A stretch of 64,000 nucleotides of DNA from Yponomeuta sedellus (GCA_934045075.1 OW203732.1:6551501-6615500), one strand, 5' to 3'. Counted from the first letter of the stretch, positions 1 to 10,715 are shown. Numbers and translations: made by a program. The notes: generated by a model not told the origin, from the sequence alone.

Positions 1-90
1 AGGCACGCTTAGCACATCATTTTATCATGTTATTCTAGAATAAGTGGCATGTATCTGTAACATTTGAAATTAATAAACGAAATTTTTATT

Positions 91-281
91 TTAGCAAAGG
101 GGAAGATAAAAGTACCCGGAACCGGCGTGCGTGCATGCAACCACTTATGAAGTTGATGAAGCGCAGGTGATCTGTCAGGATCGTGGCAAGTGGCAGTCGC
201 AGGTCTCTGCCTACCCCTCTGTGATACAGGCGTGAGGTTATGTATGTATGTATGTATGTATGTATGTATGTATGTATGTAC
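91..281 (+). mobile_element. 3' end of an RTE-type LINE with (TATG)n tail
   Basis: This short fragment matches the last coding stretch of the RTE element interrupted by the Polinton (compare 23630-23770). It shares the block ending in the conserved peptide-like stretch SAYPSxIQA followed by TGA and then a TATG tetranucleotide run (about 238-281). It is 5'-truncated and too short to encode anything. The same 3' end recurs at 3440-3545, 27826-27938 and 60290-60430. Confidence 0.75.
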
Positions 282-302
282 ATTTTAGTTGTCTTTTATA
301 TG

Positions 303-358
303 TATTACAGTTTGAGTCTAAAATGACTAAAGTCTTTTTAGACTCAAACTGTAATAAA
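303..358. repeat. Short hairpin (inverted repeat)
   Basis: Arms of about 20 bp (TATTACAGTTTGAGTCTAAA and its complement) flank a roughly 13-bp loop. It sits between the LINE tail and the 5S-derived SINE. It is probably a tiny foldback element; no function is implied. Confidence 0.7.
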
Positions 359-391
359 TATAGCACTCGGGTTCAAAATACATAATCATCA

Positions 392-842
392 CAATCATCA
401 ACCCATTCTATCCCCACCCAGGGGCACAGATCTCTTTCCTATGGAAGGTATAGGGCATACTCCGCCACGGCGGTCAAGTCCGGATTGGTGGAGGCTTGCA
501 AGACTAGTGGCTGGTCTTACTGTCAGAAGTTTTCAAGTCGCTCTAAGACCTCTGACTTGGCTTAACGACTGCCATCTATCGACTGCAGCCGGCACCAACT
601 GCTTAACGTGCCTTGCGAAGCACGGAACCCCTCGGAAAAATGCCACAAGCGTTAGTTACAGACGGTCGCCCATCCATGCACTCAACGCGCCCTGTGTTGC
701 TAGCCTTCGTGATCGCTTAAGATCACTCAGGCAGCCGGGCCTACGAGCGATTCATAAATAAAATAGGCACCTGACCTCGCCTGTTGTTGCTTAACTCAAG
801 TGATTGGTTCCAATCACTCGGTTCGACTAGGCCACGAGCGTT
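392..842 (-). mobile_element. 5S rRNA-derived SINE, double-headed copy
   Basis: Read on the minus strand, this starts CGCTCGTGGCCTAGTCGAAC and carries a 5S-like internal promoter region (TTAAGCAAC, then a GGCGCGGTCAGG-like block), followed by a second, older head variant. The shared body follows (GGAGGCTTGC, ACTTGACCGCCGTGG, GGGGATAG). The tail faces the LINE fragment on the left. Two head types in one copy suggest insertion of one copy into another, or template switching. Apparent reading frames here are by-products of the GC-rich repeat. Confidence 0.65.
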
Positions 843-1384
843 TCTTTACTTTAAATAATAACTAATTAAGTTATTTCAGCTCATGATATCGCCAGTCCGT
901 ATTGTGCCGTTTATATTCCGTGTCGTTTTATTCCAAATTGTAATTTATTCATATCACTCGCACTAAAGAGAATTTCTCATTGTGTACCTAATCATCCTTG
1001 AGACTCATCTTCGTTCGATGAGTGATAAACCCGGACGAGCATTAATTAACTGACTATTGTTATTCACAGCATTGTTCTGTCTAGCTTCGTTAGAATCTGG
1101 GAGATTAACCTCCTTTGGAGAGAGATTCTAAACACGTTTCTTGGATCCTCATGGATAATGTGATTTTGGGAGTAACCGGACTAACCTAGAGAGACAAACG
1201 GTTTGTGAACATCGAGTTTTCTTCGACAACCAGTGAATAATGGTTTTTTACTTCGATAGTATCTTGTGGCATATTTCCACTATACAAACTTACGTACATA
1301 CTACTATTCCCCATTCCTAATGCAGGTATGTACCAATGACTTGGTTTTCTAAGATATGTACATTTGTGAAGTTATAGTTGCAAT
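843..1384. other. Gene-free stretch
   Basis: AT-rich sequence with no open frame of interest, no RNA-like fold and no family I recognise. Confidence 0.6.
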
Positions 1385-1890
1385 AATTAAAACTGTTTTT
1401 ACACGGATTTATGCTCGTTTATTACATTTTTACAATTTTCCAACGTTTCGGCACTTTTTGAGGTGCCGTGGTCCCGGATGACTGAGGTGACAGGCGTCAC
1501 TTCAGAGTGCTTAGTGTGAGTTTGACAGATCCAATCGAATAACTTTACTACCGCGTTAATCGAACAATGACTAGTGAGTATGAGTAAGTTAACCGTTCGA
1601 ACTGGCAAAACGCAGTCACAGTACAACTCGCACTCGCGTTTATTCGTGTTTTGGCTGGTAAACGTGTTCACTTCTCAACGTAAACCATTACAACTCGCAC
1701 TCAGCAATTTTAATTGCCATACTTGTCGCTAGGTGGCGCTTCCTCGATGCCATAGAAATATGAGTTTACGTTAACGCGATCGAGTAGTTAAAAAACTCGC
1801 ACTAAGCACTCAGACGTCTGTCACGTGAATCCGTGCAAAAACAGTTTTAATTATGTCTACTGCTCGTGTTAACCTTAGAAAATACTATAT
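1385..1890. mobile_element. Repeat P copy flanked by 25-bp inverted repeats
   Basis: The left edge (AATTAAAACTGTTTTTACAC) recurs inverted at 1828-1852, about 470 bp apart. Inside the left edge lies the block CCAACGTTTCGGCAC...GTGCCGTGG, which also occurs at 27630, 35680 and 43400. The open frame at 1399-1671 is a by-product of this repeat. The family is unidentified. It may be the 3' part of a Penelope-like or other LINE-like element, or a non-autonomous foldback. Confidence 0.5.
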
Positions 1891-1892
1891 AG

Positions 1893-2072
1893 TGGCAATA
1901 CCACTTGCTAACTGTGAAGGGAAAAATCGTGAGCAAACCTAAGTGTTTAAGGTTTCAAATACCCCAGCATTAGAAATGGCCAATCCGCGGTGGGCACGCG
2001 TGGTAATTAAGCCCATACTCTCTCTCTGAGAGAAGGACTGTGCCCTGCAGTGGGAGGTTTTTAGGCTACATA
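1893..2072 (+). mobile_element. SINE-B body/tail fragment (tRNA-derived family)
   Basis: Contains the shared body AATACCACTTGCTAACTGTGAAGG, then GGTGGGCACGCGTGGTAATTAA, then CTCTCTGAGAGAAG and GCCCTGCAGTGGGA. The same blocks follow a tRNA-like head in the copies at 25515 and 33105. The head is missing here. Confidence 0.65.
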
Positions 2073-2254
2073 AAAACACTACTAATTGTTAACTCGAAGC
2101 TATTTAATGAATGCTCGAAAAATAAATAGGGTGTGAAAAAAAAGTAGTTGGGAAAGAAACAGGAAACTCGTGCACTAATAGGTCCTTGAGCAGCACTAAG
2201 GTCATTGGCATGGTGAAAGTCAACCTTTTTTCATGTCGACACAGTGGTTTGCAA

Positions 2255-2447
2255 GATTGCTGCCTGTACGTAATAAAATATTGTAAAGAGGTTCGAAATT
2301 TCACTGATGCCGGTAGTCGCCATTAGCTCCAAAGAGTATATAGCCACTAATTAGCTCAGTTGGGAGAGCGCTGGCCCGGTTAGAAAGAGGTCGCGGTTCG
2401 AGTCCCGGCATGGGTGGAATATTTAGCCTCTAAATAGGTTTTTTAAA
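2255..2447 (+). mobile_element. SINE-A copy (tRNA-derived)
   Basis: An A-box-like TTAGCTCAGTTGGGAGAGCGC and a B-box-like GGTCGCGGTTCGAGTCCC lie upstream of the family 3' end AGCCTCTAAATAGGTTTTTTAAA. The lead-in GAGGTTCGAAATTTCACTGATGCCGG matches the other copies. An internal insertion or duplication precedes the A box. Confidence 0.75.
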
Positions 2448-2553
2448 TAAATTTAATGAATTTTCGCCTGTACCCCAACGGCAAAGAACAGGTTTATGAT
2501 TTGCCACGATCCAACCTTCTCGTCACTAGCAACACGTTCATCATCGATTTAAA

Positions 2554-2614
2554 GCTCTTATTTGGAAACCATGTCGGCCCGTGACCGCAGCCGACATGGT
2601 TTCCAAATAAGAGC
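2554..2614. repeat. Perfect 25-bp hairpin
   Basis: Arms 2554-2578 and 2590-2614 are exact reverse complements around an 11-base loop. Perfect arms in otherwise decayed sequence suggest recent origin or maintenance by template switching. Confidence 0.85.
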
Positions 2615-3439
2615 AGAAGCTGCATGGAGTGGCATGCGTAAGTCGCAAGGCTTGAATAACCGACTACTCTGGGCCCAGTCAGCCGTAAGCGATCGAACTG
2701 CACATTTTTCATACCACCCATATCGCGCGCCGTTCAACTTTTTTGCGCGGTCCAGCGGGAAACGTGGTGGACTGTTGGTCCATAAATCTGACTGAAACTT
2801 ATCAGCGGGTCTATTCACAGGCCTAGACAACGATATCACGACGGAGTGGTATATAGGCCAAGCAAATTAAAATGAAAAAAAGCGTTTTGAGGAAGATTTT
2901 AGCTATACCACTAAGTCAAGTTTTAGACAATCATTCGACGCAACATTTAATTTTCTTTAATATTGCAATAACGATATTTTCAGTCCAACGAACCGTTTCT
3001 GAGCTACAAGCACGAACATGAAAATAGTGCGAAAATTTCGCGGTTTTTTGGCCCCCAAAAGTTAAGCTCACCTCCTGAGACCGTGCAAACTCAGATTATA
3101 TGCATGTAGGACCAAATGAAGGTATTAAAATAGTAATTCTTAATTTTTTTTAATTTTATTGGCCTAAGGATAAGGTAATTTTAAGCATGCACAGTCAGGA
3201 GTGTGACCACGTAAGTAATTTACTGTATGGAGTTGCCTAACTTAGCCGACTGCGAACTATCAAATATTTTGATATTTTGGAGTCGTCTAAATGTTTAAGC
3301 CTATGGAGTGGAAAGTTACGTGATGCAAGGGTTGATCAGTAAGAACCTGCGTATCGCGCGTTTTAACGGTATTTTATTTCTGATGTTATATTTCATATCA
3401 TATTTTTTTTTTTAAATTATAAACACTCTTTTCATAAAT
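2615..3439. other. Gene-free stretch
   Basis: Overlapping open frames on both strands at 2558-2839 are short and shadow one another; none shows a recognisable domain. AT-rich beyond 2900. Confidence 0.5.
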
Positions 3440-3545
3440 ACATACATAACTTCACGCCTGTATCCCAGAGGCAGAGATCAGGGACTGCCACTTGCCACGA
3501 TCTTGACAGATCACCTTCGCTTCATCAACGTCCATAACTCTTTTC
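3440..3545 (-). mobile_element. RTE-type LINE 3' end fragment
   Basis: Minus-strand match to the final coding stretch of the RTE family (ATCTGTCAAGATCGTGGCAAG, CACGCCTGTATCCC on plus), with a remnant of the TATG tail (about 3440-3450). Confidence 0.7.
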
Positions 3546-3882
3546 AGGTAGTATATTTATTTAATTATGAATGTTAATAAGTTTGTTCTACGTGATTGTT
3601 AAATATTTATGTATTTATATATTTTTATACTGTTTTATGTATATTGAAGTGTATATGTATTATAAATGTTTATATATCGTGAATATATAAGTATTGCCCC
3701 CCTTCTCTTACTTTTAGTACTGTGCACTACCCATCCAGCCATTATCCACAAACGAAAGGTTGGCTGGAAGAAAATGCTACTAAGCATTAAGTGCGCCTTT
3801 GTACCACATATGATATGTTTTGTACAACAACTAAATTAATTTAATAATATAAAAAAAAACAATAATACTAATAATGTTTGTA

Positions 3883-4230
3883 GCGGTGGTAGCGGAGCGG
3901 TAGAACACCAAACAACAATCCACAGCATGTACCACGGACGAGTACGGGCTGATTGATTATTTGATTGATTGATATCTCTCAATCAGTCAAATAATCTCAG
4001 ATCTCCGTTGCACTCCACAGTAGACATGTTATGGGTATAAATTATTGCCTCCGGCATGATTAATACGATGGCGCTAGTCACGCGTTTTGTCGCGCTAAAA
4101 TGACCGAAATTGACAATGTTCTAAAAATCAAGAGCTGAACTGAGTCGTGTGAACTGCTCGACTCAGTTCAGAAACTCAGGTTTCCTCACGATGTTTTCCT
4201 TCACAGCGAGTGGTACTACTATAACTTCAC
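3883..4230. mobile_element. Broken SINE-B pieces
   Basis: A head-like piece (GCGGTGGTAGCGGAGCGGTAG, about 3886) and a minus-strand body piece (GGTTTCCTCACGATGTTTTCC, about 4180) lie 250 bp apart with unrelated sequence between them. Confidence 0.5.
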
Positions 4231-5805
4231 AAAACTTACAAAGTCGTTGCTACAGTCTATTTATCCTTACTAGTCTAATATTGTAAACAAGATTCTAACC
4301 TAAAAATTGGAATTTAATGCCATCATTAACTGCGATAAAACTAGACATTTTGTCGCATTTAATGAACTTTGCTTATAAAATTAGTAGCGTTGTATAATAA
4401 TAATAGTGTCGAAGTCGTTATTTAATTTATGGGAATATGGCAGTTTTCGACAAAAAAGTATATATACCGGTAGAATATTATTTACTAAAATGAACAAGTG
4501 AAGATAAATACTATACATGGCGTGATTTGAAAAAAACGATCTACCGATTAAAAAACCGGCGTTCTTCCGCTCCGATACCACCGCTCTCTCCATCGTGGAA
4601 ATCAGAGGCACTAGACCAAGAGGCAGTCAACCCTCGTTCTACAGCAAACTAATATCACGTTGATGTCAAACAGTCTTGAATTTCGAGATAACATGTCGAT
4701 CCCTGCCATGTCACACTTGGGTGTAAGGTTCAGCATACCGCTCACGTTTAGATTATGTAGAATTCTTGTTGAGCAATGAGGTCTTATGCGAATGAATTAA
4801 GTGTAGCCAAAGAACAGTGTTTGCTAACGGTCACTTTTTATCCGTAACAGATTAAACGTTTTATTTAAATTCTGTGTACACAAAGCAAGTAGCCGGCGGT
4901 CAATTGAAAACTTGCATAAAAAAAATGTTTTAGTCTAAAATGGGAGAGGCCACCTGACATGATAAATAAACGTGATTATTTTCTGTCCTTTTAACTAATA
5001 CTTTTCATGATATAAAGTGTCGATTAGTAATTCTAGTCGTGTGGTACAAAACGCGCCATAAAAATCGGGCTTGAACTATGACGTCACAACGTGCTCGCAA
5101 CGCGTTCTGAAGCGTTCATCGTTCAGCGTTCAGTTTATAGCAGAACCTCTTGCTATACTATATAACATTAGTCACTCATCTTCGGCTGGCTTGCGTCAAT
5201 GTTGTCTGACAGCACTATCTTTGATCCGTCGGTAAGCTCTATCCAGTGAATAAGTTTAAAAACGCAATTGACCATTAGATTTGCATAGCTATCCACAGTT
5301 AAATTGTATGACGCCAACCCTGTCAATCAGATACTCGTAGCTATTAGTTTATCCCATAAGAGTTTATTTATTTATAGGCTAACTTATCAAGGACTTCAAA
5401 GTTACACTTACAAAAGTAGGTAGGCTGTCGAATATTGATTATGATCAAGCTATGGCTAGACTGTGAATAGTGGACCAAGTGTTGGGAATCCTCTCGATAT
5501 TGGTCCTGCACCCTCATTATTGCCGTTCGTCGCTTTATTGGAGAACTACGGGGGAACTTCTGACTACAGCAGAGCGACACAGAAGTTCTGCACCACAAAT
5601 GTATCAACGACATCGGTTGGGGAAAAAATATAATAAATATGTATAGTTTTTGTTAAGTCGAAGTCGATTGTCGAAGTAGAAGATAAAGGGTACCTGAAAA
5701 GGCGCGAGTTGAGGTAGACCCCTCCAAATGTCCTTCGTTGGCACTTCTTCTAAGTAGGCCTCGACGTCAATCGATTAAAGCGGATGTATCAATAGGTACT
5801 TTTAT
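4231..5805. other. Gene-free stretch
   Basis: No supported gene. The segment at about 4465-4545 is an interspersed repeat; an inverted relative lies at about 24765-24850 (shared GGTAGAATATTATTTACTAAA-type block). The rest is AT-rich unique sequence. Confidence 0.5.
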
Positions 5806-5807
5806 TA

Positions 5808-6059
5808 TAAACTAGCTGACCCAGCGAACTTCGTACGGCCTGACAGTCGATTCTTTATGTTTTATTTTTTTTCTCTCGTAAGACTGATAGACAAGATAGA
5901 TAAGACATTTACTTGCGCTTTGTGACACCCACACATGAATCATTGCACATTGATCGCCATAACGATTCCGAATCCAAATCTAGGAAAAAAAAACATCACA
6001 ATGATTCATAAAAGTAGAATTCTCAAATTACAGTCAATTAAATCATAATAATAAATACA
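5808..6059. mobile_element. Probable Helitron-type remnant edge
   Basis: AAACTAGCTGACCCAGCGAAC is a junction I associate with abundant non-autonomous repeats in insect genomes. What follows is decayed and AT-rich up to the RTE fragment. Assignment to Helitron is from memory of the motif only. Confidence 0.35.
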
Positions 6060-6413
6060 AAATTGAATTCCCAAATCATGTTCAAATTCATTAGAGGCGA
6101 AAAAGTGGAACAAGTAAAAGAATTTGTCTATTTGGGGAGCCTGTTTACGAGGGATGGAAAGTGTGAAGGTGATATAGAAAGAAGAGTAAAAGCGGGAAAT
6201 TGTGTAAACGGTGCCTTGCACTCCATTGTGTGCAGCCGAAACATCTCCAAAAGAGCTAGATTGGCTATTCATAGTGGCGTGCTGGTCCCAACACTTATGT
6301 ATGGTAGCGAGACTTGGGTGTGGCAAAAGAAGCAAGAAAGTAGAATTAATGCAGTAGAAATGAGGTCCTTGAGAAGTAGGTGTAGTGTTACTTTGAATGA
6401 CAGGATACGCAAT
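6060..6413 (+). pseudogene. RTE-clade LINE reverse transcriptase, left half (split by Polinton)
   Basis: An open frame (about residues 1-117 of the visible piece) resembles the C-terminal part of RTE-type endonuclease/reverse transcriptases: EFVYLGSLF, then DIERRVKAGN, RARLAIHSGVL, PTLMYGSETW and a NAVEMRSL block. The LINE is 5'-truncated near 6060. At 6414 the Polinton interrupts it. The frame resumes at 23427 on the right with the TSD repeated, but an in-frame TGA at 23436-23438 shows the LINE was already dead or has decayed since. Confidence 0.8.
6408..6413. repeat. Polinton left target-site duplication (CGCAAT)
   Basis: Six bases identical to 23421-23426, directly abutting the AGT of the left TIR. 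Six-base TSDs are the hallmark length for Polinton/Maverick integrases. Confidence 0.93.
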
Positions 6414-6650
6414 AGTAGGTAGTTATTGGGCATTCTGGCTCACCATTTTTCGACATCACGCTCACGGCTCCGCCGTTCACTCGATGCCAAAAAAAGGCGA
6501 TCCAACATGCCCAATAACTACGTTGGTCCAGTCGATAATTCCTGTTGCGGACAATAATTATGAAGTTAAACAAAAAAAAAATTCCAGGAGTTCAAGCATT
6601 GTATTACATAGATTTTTTTCTTCTTAAATACTACAATGACGAAAGATTTT
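6414..6650. repeat. Left terminal inverted repeat
   Basis: Starts AGTAGGTAGTTATTGGGC. About the first 150 bases match the right end almost perfectly (one C/T difference seen). The inner part differs by small indels, including about 9 extra bases near 6590. The match fades after GACGAAAGATTTT. Confidence 0.93.
6417..6526. repeat. Internal imperfect hairpin within the left TIR
   Basis: GTAGTTATTGGGCAT at 6418 returns inverted as ATGCCCAATAACTAC ending near 6524. The intervening halves (CTGGCTCACCATTTTTCG... against ...GGCGATCCAAC) are also roughly complementary, so a single strand could fold into a roughly 110-base terminal hairpin. The right TIR carries the same structure. Confidence 0.75.
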
Positions 6651-6655
6651 AGATT

Positions 6656-6714
6656 TGTTCGTCGTGTTATAATCAATCCATCCAGGAATTGAGATTGGTT
6701 ATAACACAACGAAC
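6656..6714. repeat. Hairpin just inside the left TIR
   Basis: GTTCGTCGTGTTATAATCAA and its near complement (TTGGTTATAACACAACGAAC) are separated by about 18 bases. Not repeated at the right end. Confidence 0.7.
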
Positions 6715-7539
6715 TAGATCGATTGATGAAATCCCAAAGCACTCTTTAACGCACCGTCCCGTTGGCGATGATCGATGCTAACCAGCGATGACAAAGTAAA
6801 ATTAGAGGTGGGTCCATAAATGTCTGTTCAAACAATTTCTCGGCATAATAAAAAGGGAACATTATTAGGGGTCCGAATAGTAACCAGGCAAACCAAGGAT
6901 CCATCAAGGATCATGTAGGTACCTACCTGCAAAACATTTTCATGGGTCACACTCGACACGTGTAACCTACATTTCGCAATCACATCCGCCAGCGCTCACA
7001 TACACAAGTTAAAAAATAATTGCAGATATGACTAAAATATTAATATGTTTAACAATTAAAATAAAGCTGCAGTCTGCTTATTCATCAATTTACATGGTTA
7101 TACACAGTGTTATTTAACTGAAAAATCTGCAAAATTAATTTACTTTGTTTATACGTGTAGAGTGTAGATTTGGTGATCTATCAATCAACCTACATTCTAT
7201 TCACTGTAAACTAAGTACTGAGAATATTTTAGTTCTTATAATTTTCAGGATTCGTAGAAATAGAAATATATTCAGATAGGTATTTACTAAATTTCAAATT
7301 AAACTAATTCTATAAAAAAAAAAAAAATTGTTGCTCAGTACGATAAGTAGGTACTTTGAAAATCTAAAGTTCAAAGTTATAAAAGGATCGTAAAAGCATA
7401 TAACACTATTAGTAATCGTATCATGGATTTCGCTTTTCGCGCCTACCGTTAATTTTATAACACCTTGTATTGTTTAATTTCATGCTAACATGATATGGAT
7501 ATTCCATTTTTATCCATGTATGGCACGGTTCGAAGGAAG

Positions 7540-7715
7540 GTTAATGCAGTGTATTACTAAGAATAATAATATAAATGCGAAAGTTTGTAAAGATGGATGG
7601 ATGGATGTTTGTTTCTCTTTGACTCATAACGGATTTGCCATGCCCAGGATTAACACATAGGCTACTTTTTATCCGACTACCATGCGAACTAAGTCGCGGG
7701 CACAGCTAGTGTTCA
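7540..7715 (+). mobile_element. Lep1-like non-autonomous Helitron fragment nested in the Polinton
   Basis: Contains ATATAAATGCGAAAGTTTGT near the start and ends GTCGCGGGCACAGCTAGT, both typical of the abundant lepidopteran Lep1 family. A second block (TGAACCGATTTTGATGAATG, about 7750) is also common in that family. A host repeat inside the element means this Polinton copy or its parent resided in a lepidopteran genome. Confidence 0.6.
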
Positions 7716-8770
7716 TGAATGAATGTTCCACTGTAGCGCCTAAACTGCTGAACCGATTTTGATGAATGATCGTGTGTCAATAAATTCGACGTAAGTGCGA
7801 GTGATAATGTAGTCTGGTTCCTCCTTTTTTAATAGTTAGGATAGGAACAATAGTTAGGTTATGTTAGGATGTTATTTTTTTTTTTTTTTAATATATATTC
7901 TTCTTTACTAATGTACGTGAATGAATGTATGTATTAAATTTCCTCTGTGCTTTCTCACTCGAATAAACAATATCTACCTATTTAATTTAATTTCAAAAGT
8001 AAGGACGTTTGTTTTAAAAAGAAGCATATCCATATCATACCAACGTCATGCAGCAAGATTCCAATCACTGCATGTGTCATGACTAAGCAATTCTATGTAG
8101 GTTGTGTACCCGCGTATTACATTTTTGCACCAAGCTAAATGCGCTTACGAAATCAAACTAGCGTTGGCTTGCGGCTTCGCTCGGGGGCTATGCTATTATT
8201 GTTAAAGAAATACATCCCTCCAGCTTTACCATCAGCGCGTCCAAAACCGAAAACATGAAGACTATTGTAATGTAATATAACATAAAATAGGTAGGTACAT
8301 AATATGGCTTAGTTTAGTAAAAGGTTTAGTTGGCTTATGGTTTAGTTGTTTAGTTTTGTAGTACTTATATTAATTTCCCATTTCTTCTGGATTTAAAATG
8401 GATGTAGGTAATTTATATAGCTTGATTATAAAAGATCAAACAAATATACATGATTACATTAGATTGAAGTCATCCCTTGGGTAGATTTAAAGAGACCCCT
8501 CTTATTATATTAAGAAGGGATTATATTATTGTATAATTACTTTGTGTATTATGTATTTTTTACTGCATCGTAGTAAAGTATCTATCACGAAAGTTTTGTA
8601 GAGCAATAGGCACATTGAAACTACCCAGACTACTTTTTGTCTTTATAGTGTCCTAGGATCTATAAAGGGACCACACCGTAGTTTGATACGCAATTTAATA
8701 TTAACCTTACGCCGTAGAATGAATATAAAAAAATAACCGTGAAATTCTTTAAGACAATACGTTCAATATT

Positions 8771-9024
8771 TTATATAGTGTCACACACACATGCGCACAA
8801 ACTCCTCGTCCGACACACCAGTGCATTGTCATCAAATATTTTTCCTTTAAAAACGTCTGAAATGTTACGAAAAAGTATCACTTCTCTTCGTGCTTCAACG
8901 ATCGTCTAGTCGCTCCGAGCTACTTGTGAAACCGCTGCTGAAGCTCTGCTGCCGTTGTGCCCTGCTGAACACCTTCTTCTGCCTGCTGTCAAGTTCTGCT
9001 TCCCTGCTTCTACACCTACTGAAA
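8771..9024 (+). promoter_or_regulatory. Putative promoter and 5' leader of the spliced gene
   Basis: A TATATA-like box at about 8771 precedes a CT-rich leader. The leader holds one short upstream ORF starting at 8862 (16 codons including its TAG stop at 8907-8909). The start codon used for the gene, 9025, is the next ATG that leads into a proper donor site. Weak evidence for the exact start site. Confidence 0.35.
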
Positions 9025-10536
9025 ATGTTCGTAAGTTTATTCAATATTTTTCTTGATTTTTGCATTCCATTCAAATAATATTTAATTATTTTTTATAATT
9101 ATCCATCCGTAGGCTCAATTTTTTTTTTTTTTTCTTTTTGCCTCGCTCACTTAGATTACTTTTTTAGTTTTTTAGCCACCTCATTTGCACTTTACTTCAC
9201 TTCATAGGTAACCATTATTTTTTTTTTTATTGATAACATTTTACTAATTTATACGTTTGTTTTCAGGTCTGACTCTGAATATTGCTACAACGCCGCGGCC
9301 CCCCGCAAATCGAAGGCTGCCTTCGAGTCGGAGGACGAGTATTTTGAAAGGTATTTATTCACTTAAAAAAATATATTTTGTTCTAAAAATTTATCGTTGA
9401 CCGGTTATGTGTGTTAGTTATGTTGTGTGTGTGTTTGTTTGTGTGGAGTGCTTTAGTATTTTTACATAGAGTACATAGATCACTCCAAACTAATTTAGAG
9501 TTATTTGCAAAATCAGTTTGAACCCATTTGTGTAAGGTCATATGGATGGTTTGTGATTAATTGATTATATAGGTATTAGTCCATGTGTGTAACTATGTTT
9601 GTACGGTGACAAGCGATTCGTGTTAACAGCGCAGGTGATAAATCAGTTGTACTAGGTATAATACAACAACAAACTGAGTTTTTTGATTTCTTTTGTCAAC
9701 AGTTCCAGGAGAGCCCCGAAGCCTGTCAAGCGGATTTCCCCAGCCGAGTATAAAGCGCGTGCTGCGGAATCTGATGCAGAATCTTCTGTAGTGAGGTAAC
9801 ATCTTACTACTTTCTTATGCAAACAATTTTTTTTTTTTTTTTTTTTACCTGTAAAGATTTAACACAGTTTCGTCAATATAGTGTTTTACCTATGAATAAC
9901 AGTTTTTCCGTTCTATTTCAGAAACAAAAAGAAAGGACCTGCTCCCGGCAAGCGTCAGCACGACTCAGACGACGAAGCGGTTCCTAGGTAAACAATTTTA
10001 TTATTATTATTCTATTAATGGCAGATTACGTGACATTCACCAAACAAGTCTTTTTCTTAATGTTTTATGAACAAACTAGCCCACAGTGGTCTTTATGCAG
10101 TGTTTGACATTATGGTATTTACAGGCGCAAGACCAAGGAAGCAGCGAAGCCAAAGGAGGCAAAGCGCAAGGCACCGCCGCGGCACAAGGCCAAGAGGAGC
10201 AGCAGCTGGCGCATCTTCGACTCCGACAGCGAGGAGGAGGGTGCCGCCAGACCGCCGCAGCAGCTGCGATCCAGCTACGCAAAGCGAGTCGCTGACGGAG
10301 TCGTGCGCCGCACTGCCCAGCTTGAGGGAGGTCTATTTTTAGACCTCAAACTGTACCAGGTGGACGACATTAAAAACGTTCACCCCCTCAAGCGGCACGA
10401 AAAGGCGGTGTTGGCGCTGAAATTCCGAGGGGAACCCGACTCGCCTGAGTTAGCTGCGCTGCAGCAGCTGTTGCAGCGGTGTAAGGCGAAGTTTGTGGAG
10501 GACGGGTATTTTTACGGCGATAAGGTAGATAGGTAG
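9025..10536 (+). CDS. Six-exon charged protein, function unknown (Polinton cargo gene)
   Basis: Exons inferred from splice signals: 9025-9030, 9176-9207, 9267-9350, 9703-9795, 9922-9987, 10125-10536. All introns are GT-AG, donors include GTAAGT, and acceptors follow T-rich tracts. Exon lengths sum to 693 nt (230 codons plus stop) with no in-frame stop. From exon 2 on every junction is phase 2, usually splitting an Arg codon (AG|G or AG|A). Exons 3, 4 and 5 (84, 93, 66 nt) are symmetric, and each ends in an acidic patch (SEDEYFE, AESDAESS, HDSDDEAV); exon 6 opens with a Lys/Arg/Ala-rich run and then FDSDSEEEG. The last ~90 residues look globular (GGLFLDLKLYQVDDIKNVHP). GC-rich codon use contrasts with the AT-rich viral genes. 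The basic and acidic blocks would suit a nucleic-acid-binding or phospho-regulated nuclear protein. I recognise no family. The exon 1-2 assignment is the least certain. Confidence 0.72.
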
Positions 10537-10568
10537 AAAATTTTGTTAGTCACTCTTGTAGTTGTAAG

Positions 10569-10574
10569 AATAAA
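10569..10574 (+). terminator. Polyadenylation signal AATAAA
   Basis: AATAAA 33 bases after the stop of the spliced gene and about 140 bases before the polymerase start. It suggests the two genes are separate transcription units. Confidence 0.6.
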
Positions 10575-10715
10575 AATATGTGTTAGTTTGTATTTATTCT
10601 TTGTTTTATTTTTGTATGATTGTGGCCGTACGATATAATAATAATAATACTAGGTTTGTCTCTTTTCGTACTTTCACAGCTTTACAAAGCAAAGTAAATT
10701 CATATACACATCAAT

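Larger units (their letters stand above)
6651..8770. other. Left non-coding arm of the Polinton
   Basis: About 2.1 kb without a supportable gene. It holds a hairpin at about 6656-6714 (GTGTTATAA...TTATAACAC arms), several short poly-A/T runs and a nested Helitron-type repeat near 7540-7715. Such gene-poor ends are unusual next to the crowded right end. Confidence 0.6.

Noticed and set aside
1399..1671. 90-codon minus-strand frame
   Set aside because: It follows repeat P, whose blocks recur elsewhere with frame-breaking changes.
2344..2412. Possible functional tRNA genes at the SINE heads
   Set aside because: All belong to dispersed SINE copies with constant flanks and degenerate anticodon arms; no free-standing tRNA gene was seen.
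6388..6627. Open frames within the Polinton TIR on both strands
   Set aside because: The same frames appear in the right TIR and arise from the internal hairpin; no start context or domain.
8890..9078. 62-codon Leu-rich frame as a membrane protein
   Set aside because: It starts at GTG, not ATG, and reads through the donor at 9031; better explained as leader plus exon 1.
10067..10342. Alternative open frames over exon 6 of the spliced gene
   Set aside because: GC-rich overlap frames; the spliced frame with consistent phases explains the region.
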